NCBI RefSeq assembly: GCF_001418005.1
Contig: NZ_LIOL01000001.1
Span: 372,001-436,000, forward strand
DNA from: Chelatococcus sambhunathii
GTDB lineage: Bacteria; Pseudomonadota; Alphaproteobacteria; Rhizobiales; Beijerinckiaceae
DNA: 64,000 bases
Direction: 5' to 3'
Shown here: positions 17,826 to 27,464 of the stretch, one piece after another
Layout of the letters: every line of letters begins with the position of its first letter
How positions within the stretch are numbered: position 1 is the first letter of the stretch
Program-made: the position numbers and the translations under genes
Notes under the pieces: model-generated
Told to the model about the DNA's origin: nothing
Databases searched by the model: none
Seen by the model: the letters and a program-made list of their open reading frames with translations, nothing else

Positions 17826-17896
17826 GCGACGACCTGTTCAACCTGCGCCGGTGCGCCGGGACCGTCCCCGGCCTCTCGCCCCCGCAGGGCTCCTGA

Positions 17897-17956
17897 CTGT
17901 GGCGTGCCGGGCGTCGCCCCGCAACGCTTTCTCGCAAATCGGGGCGCACGCCACAG
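17897..17956. repeat. Long imperfect hairpin between binding-protein and permease genes
   Basis: The outer arms CTGTGGCGTGC (17897-17907) and GCACGCCACAG (17946-17956) are perfect. The inner arms CGCCCCG (17915-17921) and CGGGGCG (17940-17946) pair too. In the mRNA this would form a strong structure after the binding-protein stop, able to stabilise that message or limit read-through into the permease gene. It may also be a dispersed element; only one copy is in the window. Confidence 0.5.
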
Positions 17957-18000
17957 CCGCGGCATGCGCCCCCGTTGAATTTGGCTGATGCTCCGCTTCG

Positions 18001-18960
18001 TCAGTCGACGACCTTGGCGGCCTTGGCGACGAGCGCCTCCGGCAGCGTGATGCCGAGCTTGGCAGCCATCCCCTTGTTGAGGTGGAGGTCAGTGCCCTGG
18101 GCGAAGACCACCGGCAGATCGCCCGGATTCGCGCCCTTCAACACCTTTGCGACGAGTTCTGCTGTCTCGAGACCGATCTGCTTGTAGTTGAAGCCGACGG
18201 AGGCGAGCGCCCCGCGGGCCACGCTGTCGGTATCGGCGGCATAGACCGGGATCTTGCCCTGCTGGGCCGCGCCCACCGCCGCCTCGAAGGCCGAGACGAT
18301 GGTGTTGTCGGTCGGCACGAAGAGGGCGTCGGCCTTGCCGATGAGCCCACGCGCCGCTGCCTGCACCTCGGCCGACTTGGTCGCCGGCCCCTCGACGACG
18401 GCAAGGTCGAGCTTCTCGGCGGCAGCCTTGATCATGGCGAGCGAGGTGACGGAATTGGCTTCGCCCGGGTTGAACAGCACACCGATCGTCTTCACGTTCG
18501 GCGTGATCTCCTTGACGAGGGCGAGTTGGTCGGCGAAGGGGGCCATGTCCGATACGCCGGTGACGTTGCCGCCCGGCTTCTCGGTGGATTTCACGAGTTG
18601 GGCGCCCACCGGGTCGGTGACGGCGCTGAAGATCACCGGGATCGACTTCGTCGCCGACGCCACCGCCTGAGCCGAGGGAGTCGAGATGGCAACGATGACG
18701 GACGCCTTGTCACCCACGAACTGACGCGCGATCTGCACCGCGGTCGGCGCTTGGCCCTGAGCGCTCTCATAGACGAAGGTGACGTCCTTGCCCTCGGCAT
18801 AGCCGGCCTTGGCGAGGCCTTCCTTCACGCCATCGCGCACCGCCTCGAGCGCGGGATGGTCGACGATCGCCGTGATGGCTACCTTCGGCGTCTGGGCCTG
18901 GGCCAGACCGGCGCCCAGCAGCAAGCCGGCCAATGTGCCGACAACGGTTCTCTTGTGCAT
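18001..18960 (-). CDS. ABC transporter substrate-binding protein (PF04392, TrpX-like)
   Basis: This encodes a 319-residue periplasmic binding protein. A signal peptide (MHKRTVVGTLAGLLLGAGLAQA) precedes VAITAIVDHPALEAVRDGVK. Other family motifs are VIVAISTPSAQAVASATK, IPVIFSAVTDPVGAQLV and the late LFVPTDNTIVSAFEA. These mark the ABC_sub_bind family; aromatic amino acids are the likely but unproven ligand. The ATG at 18960 has GGGAGGGGAGA directly upstream. It follows the leucine dehydrogenase-type gene by 29 bp and may be co-transcribed. Confidence 0.9.
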   Translation of the reverse strand: MHKRTVVGTLAGLLLGAGLAQAQTPKVAITAIVDHPALEAVRDGVKEGLAKAGYAEGKDVTFVYESAQGQAPTAVQIARQFVGDKASVIVAISTPSAQAVASATKSIPVIFSAVTDPVGAQLVKSTEKPGGNVTGVSDMAPFADQLALVKEITPNVKTIGVLFNPGEANSVTSLAMIKAAAEKLDLAVVEGPATKSAEVQAAARGLIGKADALFVPTDNTIVSAFEAAVGAAQQGKIPVYAADTDSVARGALASVGFNYKQIGLETAELVAKVLKGANPGDLPVVFAQGTDLHLNKGMAAKLGITLPEALVAKAAKVVD

Positions 18961-18989
18961 TCTCTCCCCTCCCGGTTCCGGAATGATCC

Positions 18990-20054
18990 TCACCGCGTTT
19001 GCTGCCGTGCCGCGCGTGCCGCGTCAAGACGCTCCTGCGCGAGATCGACGGCGACGAAATGCGGGGAGCGTCCTTCCCGCGCCGCGCGCAAGAAGATCTC
19101 GTCGAGCGTGTCACCAATCCGGTCCACCCGACGCATCACCGCGGCCCGGTCGTAATTGCCGGCGATCTCGGCGGCTACATTGACGATGCCGCCGGCATTG
19201 ATGGCAAAATCCGGTGCATAGAGGATGCCACGCGCGTGGAGCGCATCAGCAATCGTCTCATCGGCCAGTTGATTGTTCGCCGCACCCGCGACCACCGGCG
19301 CCTCGAGCTGCCCGACGGTCTCGGCATTGAGGATGCCGCCGAGCGCGCAAGGGGCAAAGACATCGAGCCGCTCGCCGACGAGCACATCGACATCGACGAT
19401 GCGCGCCCCGCACCGGTCCGCAACGGTCCGGCACCGCTCCTCGGCGATATCCGCCACGACGAGCCTAGCGCCGGCATCGCTCAGGAGGCCGGCCAGAGCA
19501 CCGCCGACATGGCCGAGGCCGAGCACGCCGACCGTGATCCCCTCGAGCGTGTTGCGGCCGAGACGGTGGCGCACCGCCACCTCGATGCCACGCCACACCC
19601 CGCGCGCCGTGACGGGCGAAGGATCGCCGCTCGCCGCCGGGCCCTGGTCGAGACCGGCCACATGGCGCGTCTCGCCGCCGACAATGGCAATGTCCGACGG
19701 GCTCATGCCCACGTCCTCGGCGGCGATGTAGCGCCCGCCGAGGCACTCCACCGCACGCCCGAAGTCGGCGAGCAGCGCCGGCGTCTTGTCTTTTCCCGGA
19801 TCACCGATGATGACGGACTTGCCGCCGCCCAGCGGCAGGCCGGCGAGCGCGCTCTTGAGACTCATGGCGGCGCTGAGGCGCAGGACGTCGTCGATCGCCT
19901 CCTGCTCGTTGCCATAGGCATGGAAGCGCACACCGCCGCACGCCGGCCCGAGCGCCGTCGAATGCACTGCTATGATCGCCTTGAGCCCGCTGTGCGGGTC
20001 GCGGAAAAACGCGACTTCTTCGTGATCGCGGAATGCAGTCGATGTCATCAGCAC
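18990..20054 (-). CDS. Leucine/glutamate/phenylalanine/valine dehydrogenase family enzyme
   Basis: This encodes about 354 residues. ALGPACGGVRFHAY and LPLGGGKSVIIGDP (catalytic Lys) belong to the amino-acid dehydrogenase catalytic domain. GVLGLGHVGGALAGLL is the NAD-binding Rossmann loop. The length fits leucine/phenylalanine dehydrogenases, which reversibly deaminate branched or aromatic amino acids to 2-oxo acids. GTG at 20054 lies eight bases after GGAGG; the ATG at 20048 is an alternative with poorer spacing. Flanking Liv-type and TrpX-type importer genes suggest use of imported amino acids. Confidence 0.85.
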   Translation of the reverse strand: MLMTSTAFRDHEEVAFFRDPHSGLKAIIAVHSTALGPACGGVRFHAYGNEQEAIDDVLRLSAAMSLKSALAGLPLGGGKSVIIGDPGKDKTPALLADFGRAVECLGGRYIAAEDVGMSPSDIAIVGGETRHVAGLDQGPAASGDPSPVTARGVWRGIEVAVRHRLGRNTLEGITVGVLGLGHVGGALAGLLSDAGARLVVADIAEERCRTVADRCGARIVDVDVLVGERLDVFAPCALGGILNAETVGQLEAPVVAGAANNQLADETIADALHARGILYAPDFAINAGGIVNVAAEIAGNYDRAAVMRRVDRIGDTLDEIFLRAAREGRSPHFVAVDLAQERLDAARAARQQTR

Positions 20055-20295
20055 GATATTTTCCTCCCGATTGGTCGGAATAATAGCGCGCGACGGCGCG
20101 GAAGAACACAAAAAGAAGAAATAAAGCCGTTATATCTCAATAATTTACGGAAAATCGCGATCGAGCAATGATCGTACTTGGAAGCCGCCCGGCCCGACTT
20201 CATCGCTGCCGGCACGCTCTTGTTACAGCAATTTTATGACATGCCCGGCAGCTCGGCACTTCACAACATCACGACAATTGATGAATGGCACTCGC
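20055..20295 (-). promoter_or_regulatory. AT-rich upstream region of the amino-acid dehydrogenase gene
   Basis: About 240 bp without a gene. Bases 20105-20165 are markedly AT-rich against a GC-rich background (runs such as ACAAAAAGAAGAAATAAAG and ATCTCAATAATTTACGG). This is the most likely promoter and regulator-binding zone for the minus-strand dehydrogenase-TrpX unit. An Lrp-type site is conceivable from context, but no defined motif can be called. Confidence 0.4.
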
Positions 20296-21591
20296 TCAAC
20301 TCGTGAAGCGCGCGAGCGTCACGCTCGGCCGGCGCGTGCCGATGAGGCCGCGCGGGCGCCACACCATGACGAGCACCATGGCCGCGCCGAAGAGCAGCAT
20401 GCGCAGTTCGGCGAATTCGCGCGTCATCTCCGGCAGCGCGACGACGATGATGGCGGCCAACGCGACTCCGAGTTGGCTGCCCATGCCGCCGAGGACGACG
20501 ATGGCGAGCACGAGGGCGGATTCGATGAAAGTGAAGCTCTCCGGGCTGATGAATCCCTGGCGCGTGGCGAAGAACGTGCCCGCGAAGCCGCCGAACATCG
20601 CCCCGATGGCGAAGGCGGAGAGCTTGACGCGCGTCGCATTCACGCCGAGTGCCCGGCAGGCCACCTCATCCTCGCGCAGCGCCTCCCAGGCGCGGCCGAT
20701 GGGCAGGCGCCGCAGGCGCGCCGCGATCACCGCCGTCAGCACCACCAGCACCAGGATGAGATAGTAGAGGAACAGGACCCGGTGCATGGAGGAGAAGGAG
20801 AGGCCGAACAGTTCGTGGAAGGGCACCTCGCCCTCCGCCGCCGTACGGGTGAAGGGCGCGCCGAAGAAGCTCGGCCGCGGAATGTTGGTGATGCCGTTCG
20901 GCCCGCCGGTCAGGGCGCCCCAATTGATGAGGATGATGCGGATGATCTCGCCGAAGCCGAGCGTCACGATGGCGAGATAGTCGCCGCGTAGGCGCAGCAC
21001 CGGAAAGCCGAGGATGATGCCGAGAAACGCCGCCATGACGCCGGCAATCGGCAGGCACATCCAGAACGAGAAATCGTAATGCGTTGCAAGGAGAGCGAAG
21101 GAATAGGCACCGATGGCGTAAAAGGCGACATAGCCGAGATCGAGCAGCCCGGCGAGGCCTACGACGATGTTCAGCCCTAGGCCGAGCATCGTATAGATGA
21201 GCACCGTCGTCGCTGTATCGACGATGTAGCGGTCGGCGATTGGCAGGAAGGGGAGCGCGAAGGCCAGCAGGCAGGCCGCGATCCCGATGGCCGTCTGCGA
21301 CACGCGCCCGCCACGCACCGTGCGCGCGCCCCCCTGGGCGAGGCGCCCGCGCAATTGCTGAAGCTCGGGCCGGAAGAGCGCGACCAGGAAGCGGCCGATC
21401 GCCACGACGACCCCGGCGATCACCACCTGATCGAAACGGTAGGCGATGCCGAGTCCCTGCCCCGGCGTCTCCTGCAGGCGAAAGCCGACAAGCGGGAGCG
21501 CGATGCCGATCATGATGATGCCGGCGATCGCCGCCTCGCGCAGCGCTGCGCGCAGCCTGTCGGTGACCGGGGAAGCGGAGGAGGCTTGCAT
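20296..21591 (-). CDS. livM: Branched-chain amino acid ABC permease LivM (long form)
   Basis: This encodes a 431-residue permease. An N-terminal extension with extra helices (residues 20-75) precedes the core, as in E. coli LivM. The core begins TVLIYTMLGLGLNIVVGLAG and includes the EAA-like loop GRAWEALREDEVACRALGVN and the ending PEMTREF...WRPRGLIG. It follows the livK terminator (21637-21666), so it may be expressed by read-through or from its own promoter. No livG or livF lies in this set. Confidence 0.92.
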   Translation of the reverse strand: MQASSASPVTDRLRAALREAAIAGIIMIGIALPLVGFRLQETPGQGLGIAYRFDQVVIAGVVVAIGRFLVALFRPELQQLRGRLAQGGARTVRGGRVSQTAIGIAACLLAFALPFLPIADRYIVDTATTVLIYTMLGLGLNIVVGLAGLLDLGYVAFYAIGAYSFALLATHYDFSFWMCLPIAGVMAAFLGIILGFPVLRLRGDYLAIVTLGFGEIIRIILINWGALTGGPNGITNIPRPSFFGAPFTRTAAEGEVPFHELFGLSFSSMHRVLFLYYLILVLVVLTAVIAARLRRLPIGRAWEALREDEVACRALGVNATRVKLSAFAIGAMFGGFAGTFFATRQGFISPESFTFIESALVLAIVVLGGMGSQLGVALAAIIVVALPEMTREFAELRMLLFGAAMVLVMVWRPRGLIGTRRPSVTLARFTS

Positions 21592-21636
21592 CGCGGGCTC
21601 TCGATGCCGACGGATTTGGGAAGGCGGCAGATGACG

Positions 21637-21666
21637 GAAAAATGGAGCGGGCCGCCGGCCCGCTCC
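21637..21666 (-). terminator. Rho-independent terminator after livK
   Basis: A perfect stem (GGAGCGGGCCG-C-CGGCCCGCTCC, 21644-21666) is followed in the minus direction by ATTTTTCC. It sits directly after the livK stop at 21676 and before livM. It should cut most transcripts there, leaving livH-livK more abundant than livM. Confidence 0.8.
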
Positions 21667-21675
21667 GGCAAAGGA

Positions 21676-22779
21676 TCAGAGCTTCGTCGGCGCATAGGCG
21701 CCGTCGCGCCACTCGAAGATGACATATTCGGGGTCGATGAGATCGCCCTTGGCGTCGAAGCGGAAGGTGCCGACCACCGTCTCGAAGCCATTGGCGCGCA
21801 GGTCTGCGGCCACCGCCTCAGGCTCCTTGCCGGCCCGTGCGACGGCGTCGGCCAGCGTCTGCACCGCCGCATAGTAGTAGAAGGCAAAGTTGTCCGGCTC
21901 GCCCTTCTTTTTCAGTTCCTCGTAGACGCTCTGGGCCGAAGGCTTCGCCTTCACGTCGGCGCTGAAGGTGAAGAGCGTGCCCGCCCCGCCCTCGCCGGCA
22001 ATGGACCAGAACTCGTTGGTGGCGAGGCCGTCCGCGCCGACGAAGCGCGTCTCGAGGCCGGCTTGGCGCGCCTGGCGCACGATGAGGCCGAGTTCGGTAT
22101 GATAGCCGCCGTAATAGACGATATCGATGCCCTCCTGCTTGAGGCGAGCGACGAGCGCCGAAAAATCACGCTCGCCGGCATTGACGGAGCCCTCATAGGC
22201 CGGCGTCACGCCCGCGTCGGCGAGGGTCTTCTTGGCCGCCTCGGCCAGGCCCTGGCCATAGACCTGCTTGTCGTGGACGATGGCGACTTTCTTGCCCTTG
22301 AACTTGTCGGCGATGAACTTGGCTGCGACGACGCCCTGCTGGTCGTCACGCCCGCAGGCCCGGAAGACGAGCTTCATGCCGCGCTCGGTCAGCTCCGGCG
22401 AGGTGGCCGAGGCGGTCATCATCAAGATGCCTTCCTCGTCATAGACGCCGGAGGCCGCGATCGAAGCGCCGGAGCACAGGTGGCCGACGACGAAGCGGAT
22501 GCCCTTCGACACCACCTGGTTGGCGGCGCTCACCGCGCTCTTGGGGTCACACTGGTCGTCAGCGATCTCGAGCACGAGCTTCTCGCCCTTGATGCCGCCC
22601 TTGTCGTTGATGGCCTTTACCGCGGCTTCGGCGCCGAGCCGCGCCTGGGCGCCGATGGCGGCGATCTGCCCGCCGGTGGCGGGGATGCCGAGGGCGAAGG
22701 TCACATCCGCCCGTGCGGGCGCCGCCGCCAGAAGCGCGGCGGCACAGGCGGACAGCATCAGTTTCGTCATCGCATTCAT
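21676..22779 (-). CDS. livK: Branched-chain amino acid ABC substrate-binding protein
   Basis: This encodes a 367-residue type I periplasmic binding protein of the HAAT/Liv family. A signal peptide (MNAMTKLMLSACAAALLAAAPARA) precedes DVTFALGIPATGGQIAAIG. Family features are VVSKGIRFVVGHLCSGASIA (ligand loop), AIVHDKQVYGQG and YYGGYHTELGLIVRQ. The ATG at 22779 has AGGGAGGAAAG upstream. A strong terminator follows. Branched-chain amino acids are the default ligand assumption; the adjacent amino-acid dehydrogenase supports it. Confidence 0.9.
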   Translation of the reverse strand: MNAMTKLMLSACAAALLAAAPARADVTFALGIPATGGQIAAIGAQARLGAEAAVKAINDKGGIKGEKLVLEIADDQCDPKSAVSAANQVVSKGIRFVVGHLCSGASIAASGVYDEEGILMMTASATSPELTERGMKLVFRACGRDDQQGVVAAKFIADKFKGKKVAIVHDKQVYGQGLAEAAKKTLADAGVTPAYEGSVNAGERDFSALVARLKQEGIDIVYYGGYHTELGLIVRQARQAGLETRFVGADGLATNEFWSIAGEGGAGTLFTFSADVKAKPSAQSVYEELKKKGEPDNFAFYYYAAVQTLADAVARAGKEPEAVAADLRANGFETVVGTFRFDAKGDLIDPEYVIFEWRDGAYAPTKL

Positions 22780-22838
22780 GGTCTTTCCTCCCTTATCCGC
22801 CCCGTCCGGCAGTACCGGCGGTGCGATAGGTCTCGCGC

Positions 22839-23753
<915 letters not shown>

Positions 23754-23948
23754 GGCATTCCCCCCTTTTATTATGCGGCCTTATGAGCTGCCACGAGACT
23801 ACTCGCGGCCCGCGCTTTTGCAAGGGGATAGGTCAGTGCAACTGACCAACACCGCATGTGCAAGGCACCGGCCGGTTCCCTAAAGGAGCACTCCCGCCGT
23901 CACGAGGCAATGGGCGCAGGTGCCTGGCGCCGCCTTCGCCGATCGTCC

Positions 23949-24659
23949 TCAGGCTCCATCAGGCGAAGATGGCTGGGTGATCCTCACTGCCAGCGGCGTG
24001 AGGCCAGCAATGGTCGCCTCGATGACGTCCCCCGGCACCACCGCCCCGACGCCGGCCGGCGTCCCCGTCATGACGAGGTCACCAGGCTCCAGCCGGTAGA
24101 AACGCGAGAGGAGGGACAGCATGGGCGCCACCGGCCAGATCATGTCCGCGATATCGCCGCGCTGGCGGGTCGTGCCATTGACCTTGAGCTCCATTGCGGC
24201 ACGATCGAACGGTCCGGTCTCGGCGGCCGGCGTGATGGCGCCGACCGGCGCCGACTGCTCAACGTTCTTGGCGAAGTCCCACGGCCGTGCCAGATCCTTC
24301 GCCGCCGCCTGCAGGTCGCGCCGCGTCATGTCGAGGCCGACGGCATAGCCGAAGACGATCCTTGCCGCCGCTTCCTCGTCGAGGTCCTGCCCCGCCCCGT
24401 CGATGGCGACGACCATCTCGAGCTCGAAGTGGTAATTCTTCGTCTGCCGCGGATAGGTGATCTCGCCGCCCCCAGGCATCACCGTCTCGGCCCATTTGGT
24501 GAAGAAGAAAGGCGGCTCGCGGTCCGGATCCCGCCCCATCTCGCGCGCGTGCTCGGCGTAGTTGCGCCCGACACAGAACACGCGGCGCACCGGGAAGCCG
24601 GCCTCGCGGCCGACCACGGGAATGACGGGCGTCGGCGGCAGGGCGAACAGCGTCTTCAT
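23949..24659 (-). CDS. Fumarylacetoacetate hydrolase (FAH) family protein
   Basis: This encodes 236 residues, the size of single-domain FAH enzymes such as fumarylpyruvate hydrolase. RVFCVGRNYAEHAREMG, the acidic metal-site pattern YHFELEMVVAIDG (E-x-E), VFGYAVGLDMTRRDLQ and PGDLVMTGTPAGVG are all present. Such enzymes cleave 3-acylpyruvates or decarboxylate oxaloacetate; the exact substrate is unresolved. It stands alone on the minus strand, 195 bp before livH. Confidence 0.9.
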   Translation of the reverse strand: MKTLFALPPTPVIPVVGREAGFPVRRVFCVGRNYAEHAREMGRDPDREPPFFFTKWAETVMPGGGEITYPRQTKNYHFELEMVVAIDGAGQDLDEEAAARIVFGYAVGLDMTRRDLQAAAKDLARPWDFAKNVEQSAPVGAITPAAETGPFDRAAMELKVNGTTRQRGDIADMIWPVAPMLSLLSRFYRLEPGDLVMTGTPAGVGAVVPGDVIEATIAGLTPLAVRITQPSSPDGA

Positions 24660-24811
24660 CGGCGGCCTCTCGAAATCGTCGCAACGCCCCTGCTATAGGC
24701 CATGGACAAGAGCGCGTCGACGCCAGACGGCGGCCGTCCTGCCCGCAACCAAGAACACTGGCAGGCCGTGGGCCGTCGGCCCCGTTGCTCCCGGCGAAGT
24801 GCCCTTCCCGA

Positions 24812-25921
24812 TCAGTCGCGCGGCGGCAGATGCGCCGACAGCGCATCGATGTCGATGAAGTGGCCAGCACGCTCGCGCTTGGCCGCGAGATAGCGGATGT
24901 TCTCGCTGGTCGGCCGGCCAATGACGCGCTGCTCGTCGACGACGGCAAGCCCCGCCGCCTTCAGCGCCGCGATCTTCTCCGGGTTGTTGGTCATGATGCT
25001 GACGCTGGCGACACCGAGCTGGCGCAGCATCTCGGCGGCAAAGTCGAACCGGCGCTGGTCGAGCCCGAAGCCGAGGATCTCGTCCGCGTCATAGGTGTCG
25101 AAGCCCTGCGCCTGCAGCTTGTAGGCGCGCATCTTGTTGGCGATGCCGTTGCCGCGCCCTTCCTGGTCGAGATAGAGCAGGATGCCGCCGCCGTTCTCCG
25201 CCATCCACTGCACGGTATTGCGCAACTGGTCGCCGCAGTCGCATTTGAGGCTGCCGAAGAGGTCGCCAGTGAGGCAGGCCGAGTGCAGGCGCACCGGCAC
25301 CGTCTGCGCGAGGTCCGGCCGGCCGACGACGATGGCCACCTGGTCGCGCAGCCCCTCGCCGCCGCGGAAGACGACGAACTCCGTCTCGCTGGCCCCCTCG
25401 AGCGGCACCGGCGCGCGCCCGACGATGCGCAGCGAGCGCACCTGGCTCAGGCGAAAGGCGGCGATGTCGTCTTCAGAGACGGCCACCACATCGGCTAGCG
25501 CCGGGTCTTGCGGCGAGACCGACACGGTGACGACCGCCGGCAGGACAAGCGACAGGCGCGCCAGCTCGAGCGCCGCCTCGTCGAGCGGCTGCAGGCAGCC
25601 GACGGGCGCGTCGAGCCGCGCATCGCTGGCGAGCGACAGGTGCATGACCCGGCGCAGGTCGATCTCCGGCAGGGCGATGATGCCGGCGCTCGCCCGTTCC
25701 GCCCCGAGACGCCGCAGGCGCGCCGTCGGCAGCACCAGCCGGGCCCGATCGGCCGCCTTGCGCTCCAGCGCCGCCGCGAGTTCCTCGTCGAGGCCCTCGA
25801 TCCCCACGGCCAGCACGGAGACCCCGCGTCCGGTAATGCGGACGGGGCGGCCTGCACGGAACTCCGCCAGCGCCCGTTCGACGCTGATCTGGCCGCGATC
25901 CTTGATAAAATCTGAACTCAT
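24812..25921 (-). CDS. GTP cyclohydrolase II (variant)
   Basis: This encodes about 369 residues. The C-terminal 200 residues are GTP cyclohydrolase II, which opens GTP to a 2,5-diamino-6-ribosylamino-pyrimidinone phosphate. The zinc site is ACLTGDLFGSLKCDCGDQL, followed by LLYLDQEGRGNGIANKMRAY and LGFGLDQRRF. The usual YLRQEGRGIGL reads YLDQEGRGNGI here, so an Arg is replaced by Asp. The N-terminal 165 residues resemble a degenerate DHBP synthase-like domain. An in-frame ATG at 25945 is an alternative start. It is divergent from the RibD-like gene, and context suggests a cluster-specific paralogue rather than the main riboflavin enzyme. Confidence 0.85.
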   Translation of the reverse strand: MSSDFIKDRGQISVERALAEFRAGRPVRITGRGVSVLAVGIEGLDEELAAALERKAADRARLVLPTARLRRLGAERASAGIIALPEIDLRRVMHLSLASDARLDAPVGCLQPLDEAALELARLSLVLPAVVTVSVSPQDPALADVVAVSEDDIAAFRLSQVRSLRIVGRAPVPLEGASETEFVVFRGGEGLRDQVAIVVGRPDLAQTVPVRLHSACLTGDLFGSLKCDCGDQLRNTVQWMAENGGGILLYLDQEGRGNGIANKMRAYKLQAQGFDTYDADEILGFGLDQRRFDFAAEMLRQLGVASVSIMTNNPEKIAALKAAGLAVVDEQRVIGRPTSENIRYLAAKRERAGHFIDIDALSAHLPPRD

Positions 25922-26155
25922 CAGCGGTGAACTCTCGTGGGCCATAGTTCTGTGGCCGTGAAACCTGCCGGTCCCCACGAACCGCAAAACATGCGACACA
26001 TGTGTATCGAAACGATGTCCGGCAAGGCTCTTCCTGTGGCGCGACGGCTGATATGTCTCCTGCGGCGCCGGCCATGCCATGGCGGCACGCCCGTTGCCGA
26101 TGTATGAACAGGGCATGCCTTCGACGAATGACGATGCCCTACCCGGCGGGAAACC

Positions 26156-26956
26156 ATGCAGCAGCAAGAGGGCCCTGTGACCACACCCGACGAGATGGAC
26201 GGGCGTTCCACGCCGGTGGATTGCTTAACACATCGTGCGCTGGCGCGCATAGCCGATGTGCCGCAGGGCAGCACCCTCGTGGTCGCACAGCTCGGACAGT
26301 CGCTTGACGGGCGTATCGCCACGCCCACCGGTGATTCCCGTTACATCAACCGGGCGGCGGCGCTCGACCATCTCCATCACCTGCGAGCGGCCGTCGATGC
26401 GGTCGTCGTGGGTGTCGGCACGGTCATCGCGGACGATCCGCAACTCACCGTGCGGCGCGTTGCCGGGTCGAACCCGGCCCGGGTCGTGCTCGACCCGCGC
26501 GGGCGCCTGCCGCCGGACGCCCGCTGCATGACGGGCCCTAATGCGCGGCGCCTCGTAGTGAGCGGCGCCTCCGTCCCACGCCCGGCGGGGGTCGAGGAGG
26601 TTGTCCTGCCGCTCGCCGGCGGCCGGCTCGATCCGCATGCCATCATCGCGGCTCTGGCAGCCCGCGGGATGCGCCGCCTGCTGATCGAGGGGGGCGCGCG
26701 CACCATCTCGGCCTTCCTCGATGCCGGCTGCATCGACCGGCTGCATCTCCTCGTCGCGCCCATCATCATCGGCTCGGGACGGGCCGGGCTCGAGCTAGCG
26801 CCGATCGGCCCTCTAAGCGAGGCGCTCAGGCCGGCGACCGACATCTATCCGCTTGCTGACGGCGACATTCTGTTCGACTGTGACATGAGGCGCCGCAACG
26901 GGGAGGCCAGCCTTGTCGCCGAGACCGATGCACGAGGGCTACGGCCCCACGGCTAA
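26156..26956 (+). CDS. RibD-type pyrimidine reductase, stand-alone
   Basis: This encodes 266 residues equivalent to the C-terminal reductase domain of RibD only; no deaminase zinc motif is present. Motifs are VVAQLGQSLDGRIATPTGDS, VDAVVVGVGTVIADDPQLTVR, and MRRLLIEGGARTISAFLDAG with DRLHLLVAPIIIGSG. The family reduces the ribosyl side chain of the GTP cyclohydrolase II product to ribityl using NADPH. Divergent pairing with the GCH II gene links the two. Its 3' end overlaps the cytochrome b561 gene. Confidence 0.88.
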   Translation: MQQQEGPVTTPDEMDGRSTPVDCLTHRALARIADVPQGSTLVVAQLGQSLDGRIATPTGDSRYINRAAALDHLHHLRAAVDAVVVGVGTVIADDPQLTVRRVAGSNPARVVLDPRGRLPPDARCMTGPNARRLVVSGASVPRPAGVEEVVLPLAGGRLDPHAIIAALAARGMRRLLIEGGARTISAFLDAGCIDRLHLLVAPIIIGSGRAGLELAPIGPLSEALRPATDIYPLADGDILFDCDMRRRNGEASLVAETDARGLRPHG

Positions 26957-27464
26957 GTGGCTGCACTGGCTCATGGCGCTCGCCATCCTGACCACGATCC
27001 CGCTCGGCATCGCCATGGTCAATGCGACGCCGGGGCCAACCCAGAACGCCCTCTACGACCTGCACCGCTCCTTCGGCGTCACGGTGCTCGCCCTGGCGGC
27101 CGTGCGCCTTTCGGTCCGCCTCGTGCGCGGAGCGCCGGCGCCCCATCCCTCGCTCGGCCGCCTGCTGCAGGCGCTATCCGTCACGGTGCACCGGGCGCTC
27201 TACGTGCTCATCTTCCTGGTACCGCTGCTCGGCTGGGCCGGGACTTCGGCCTTCGGGGCGCAGATCACGGTCTTCGGCCTCTTCGTGCTGCCGCCGATCC
27301 TCCCCAAGGACGAGGCCCTGTCGGAGACGCTGCTCGGCCTGCACAAGCTCGCCGCCTTCACGCTGGCGGCGCTCGCGACCCTGCATATCGGCGCCGGCCT
27401 CTGGCACGGCTTCGTGCGCCGCGACGGGGTGCTGGAGCGGATGCTGCCCGCCCGCCGCTACTGA
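26913..27464 (+). CDS. Cytochrome b561 family protein
   Basis: This encodes a four-helix membrane cytochrome b of 178-183 residues. Candidate haem ligands are His in KWLHWLM, YDLHRSFG, VHRALYVLIF and TLHIGAGLWH. The family passes electrons between the quinone pool and periplasmic partners. TTG at 26913 is six bases after GGGGAGG, so it is better supported than ATG at 26928. Either way the gene overlaps the RibD-like gene by 29-44 bp in another frame, which implies co-translation. Confidence 0.85.
   Translation: MSPRPMHEGYGPTAKWLHWLMALAILTTIPLGIAMVNATPGPTQNALYDLHRSFGVTVLALAAVRLSVRLVRGAPAPHPSLGRLLQALSVTVHRALYVLIFLVPLLGWAGTSAFGAQITVFGLFVLPPILPKDEALSETLLGLHKLAAFTLAALATLHIGAGLWHGFVRRDGVLERMLPARRY

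Noticed and set aside
25946-26155. FMN riboswitch upstream of the GCH II or RibD-like gene
   Set aside because: The conserved FMN-element segments were not found on either strand of the intergenic region.
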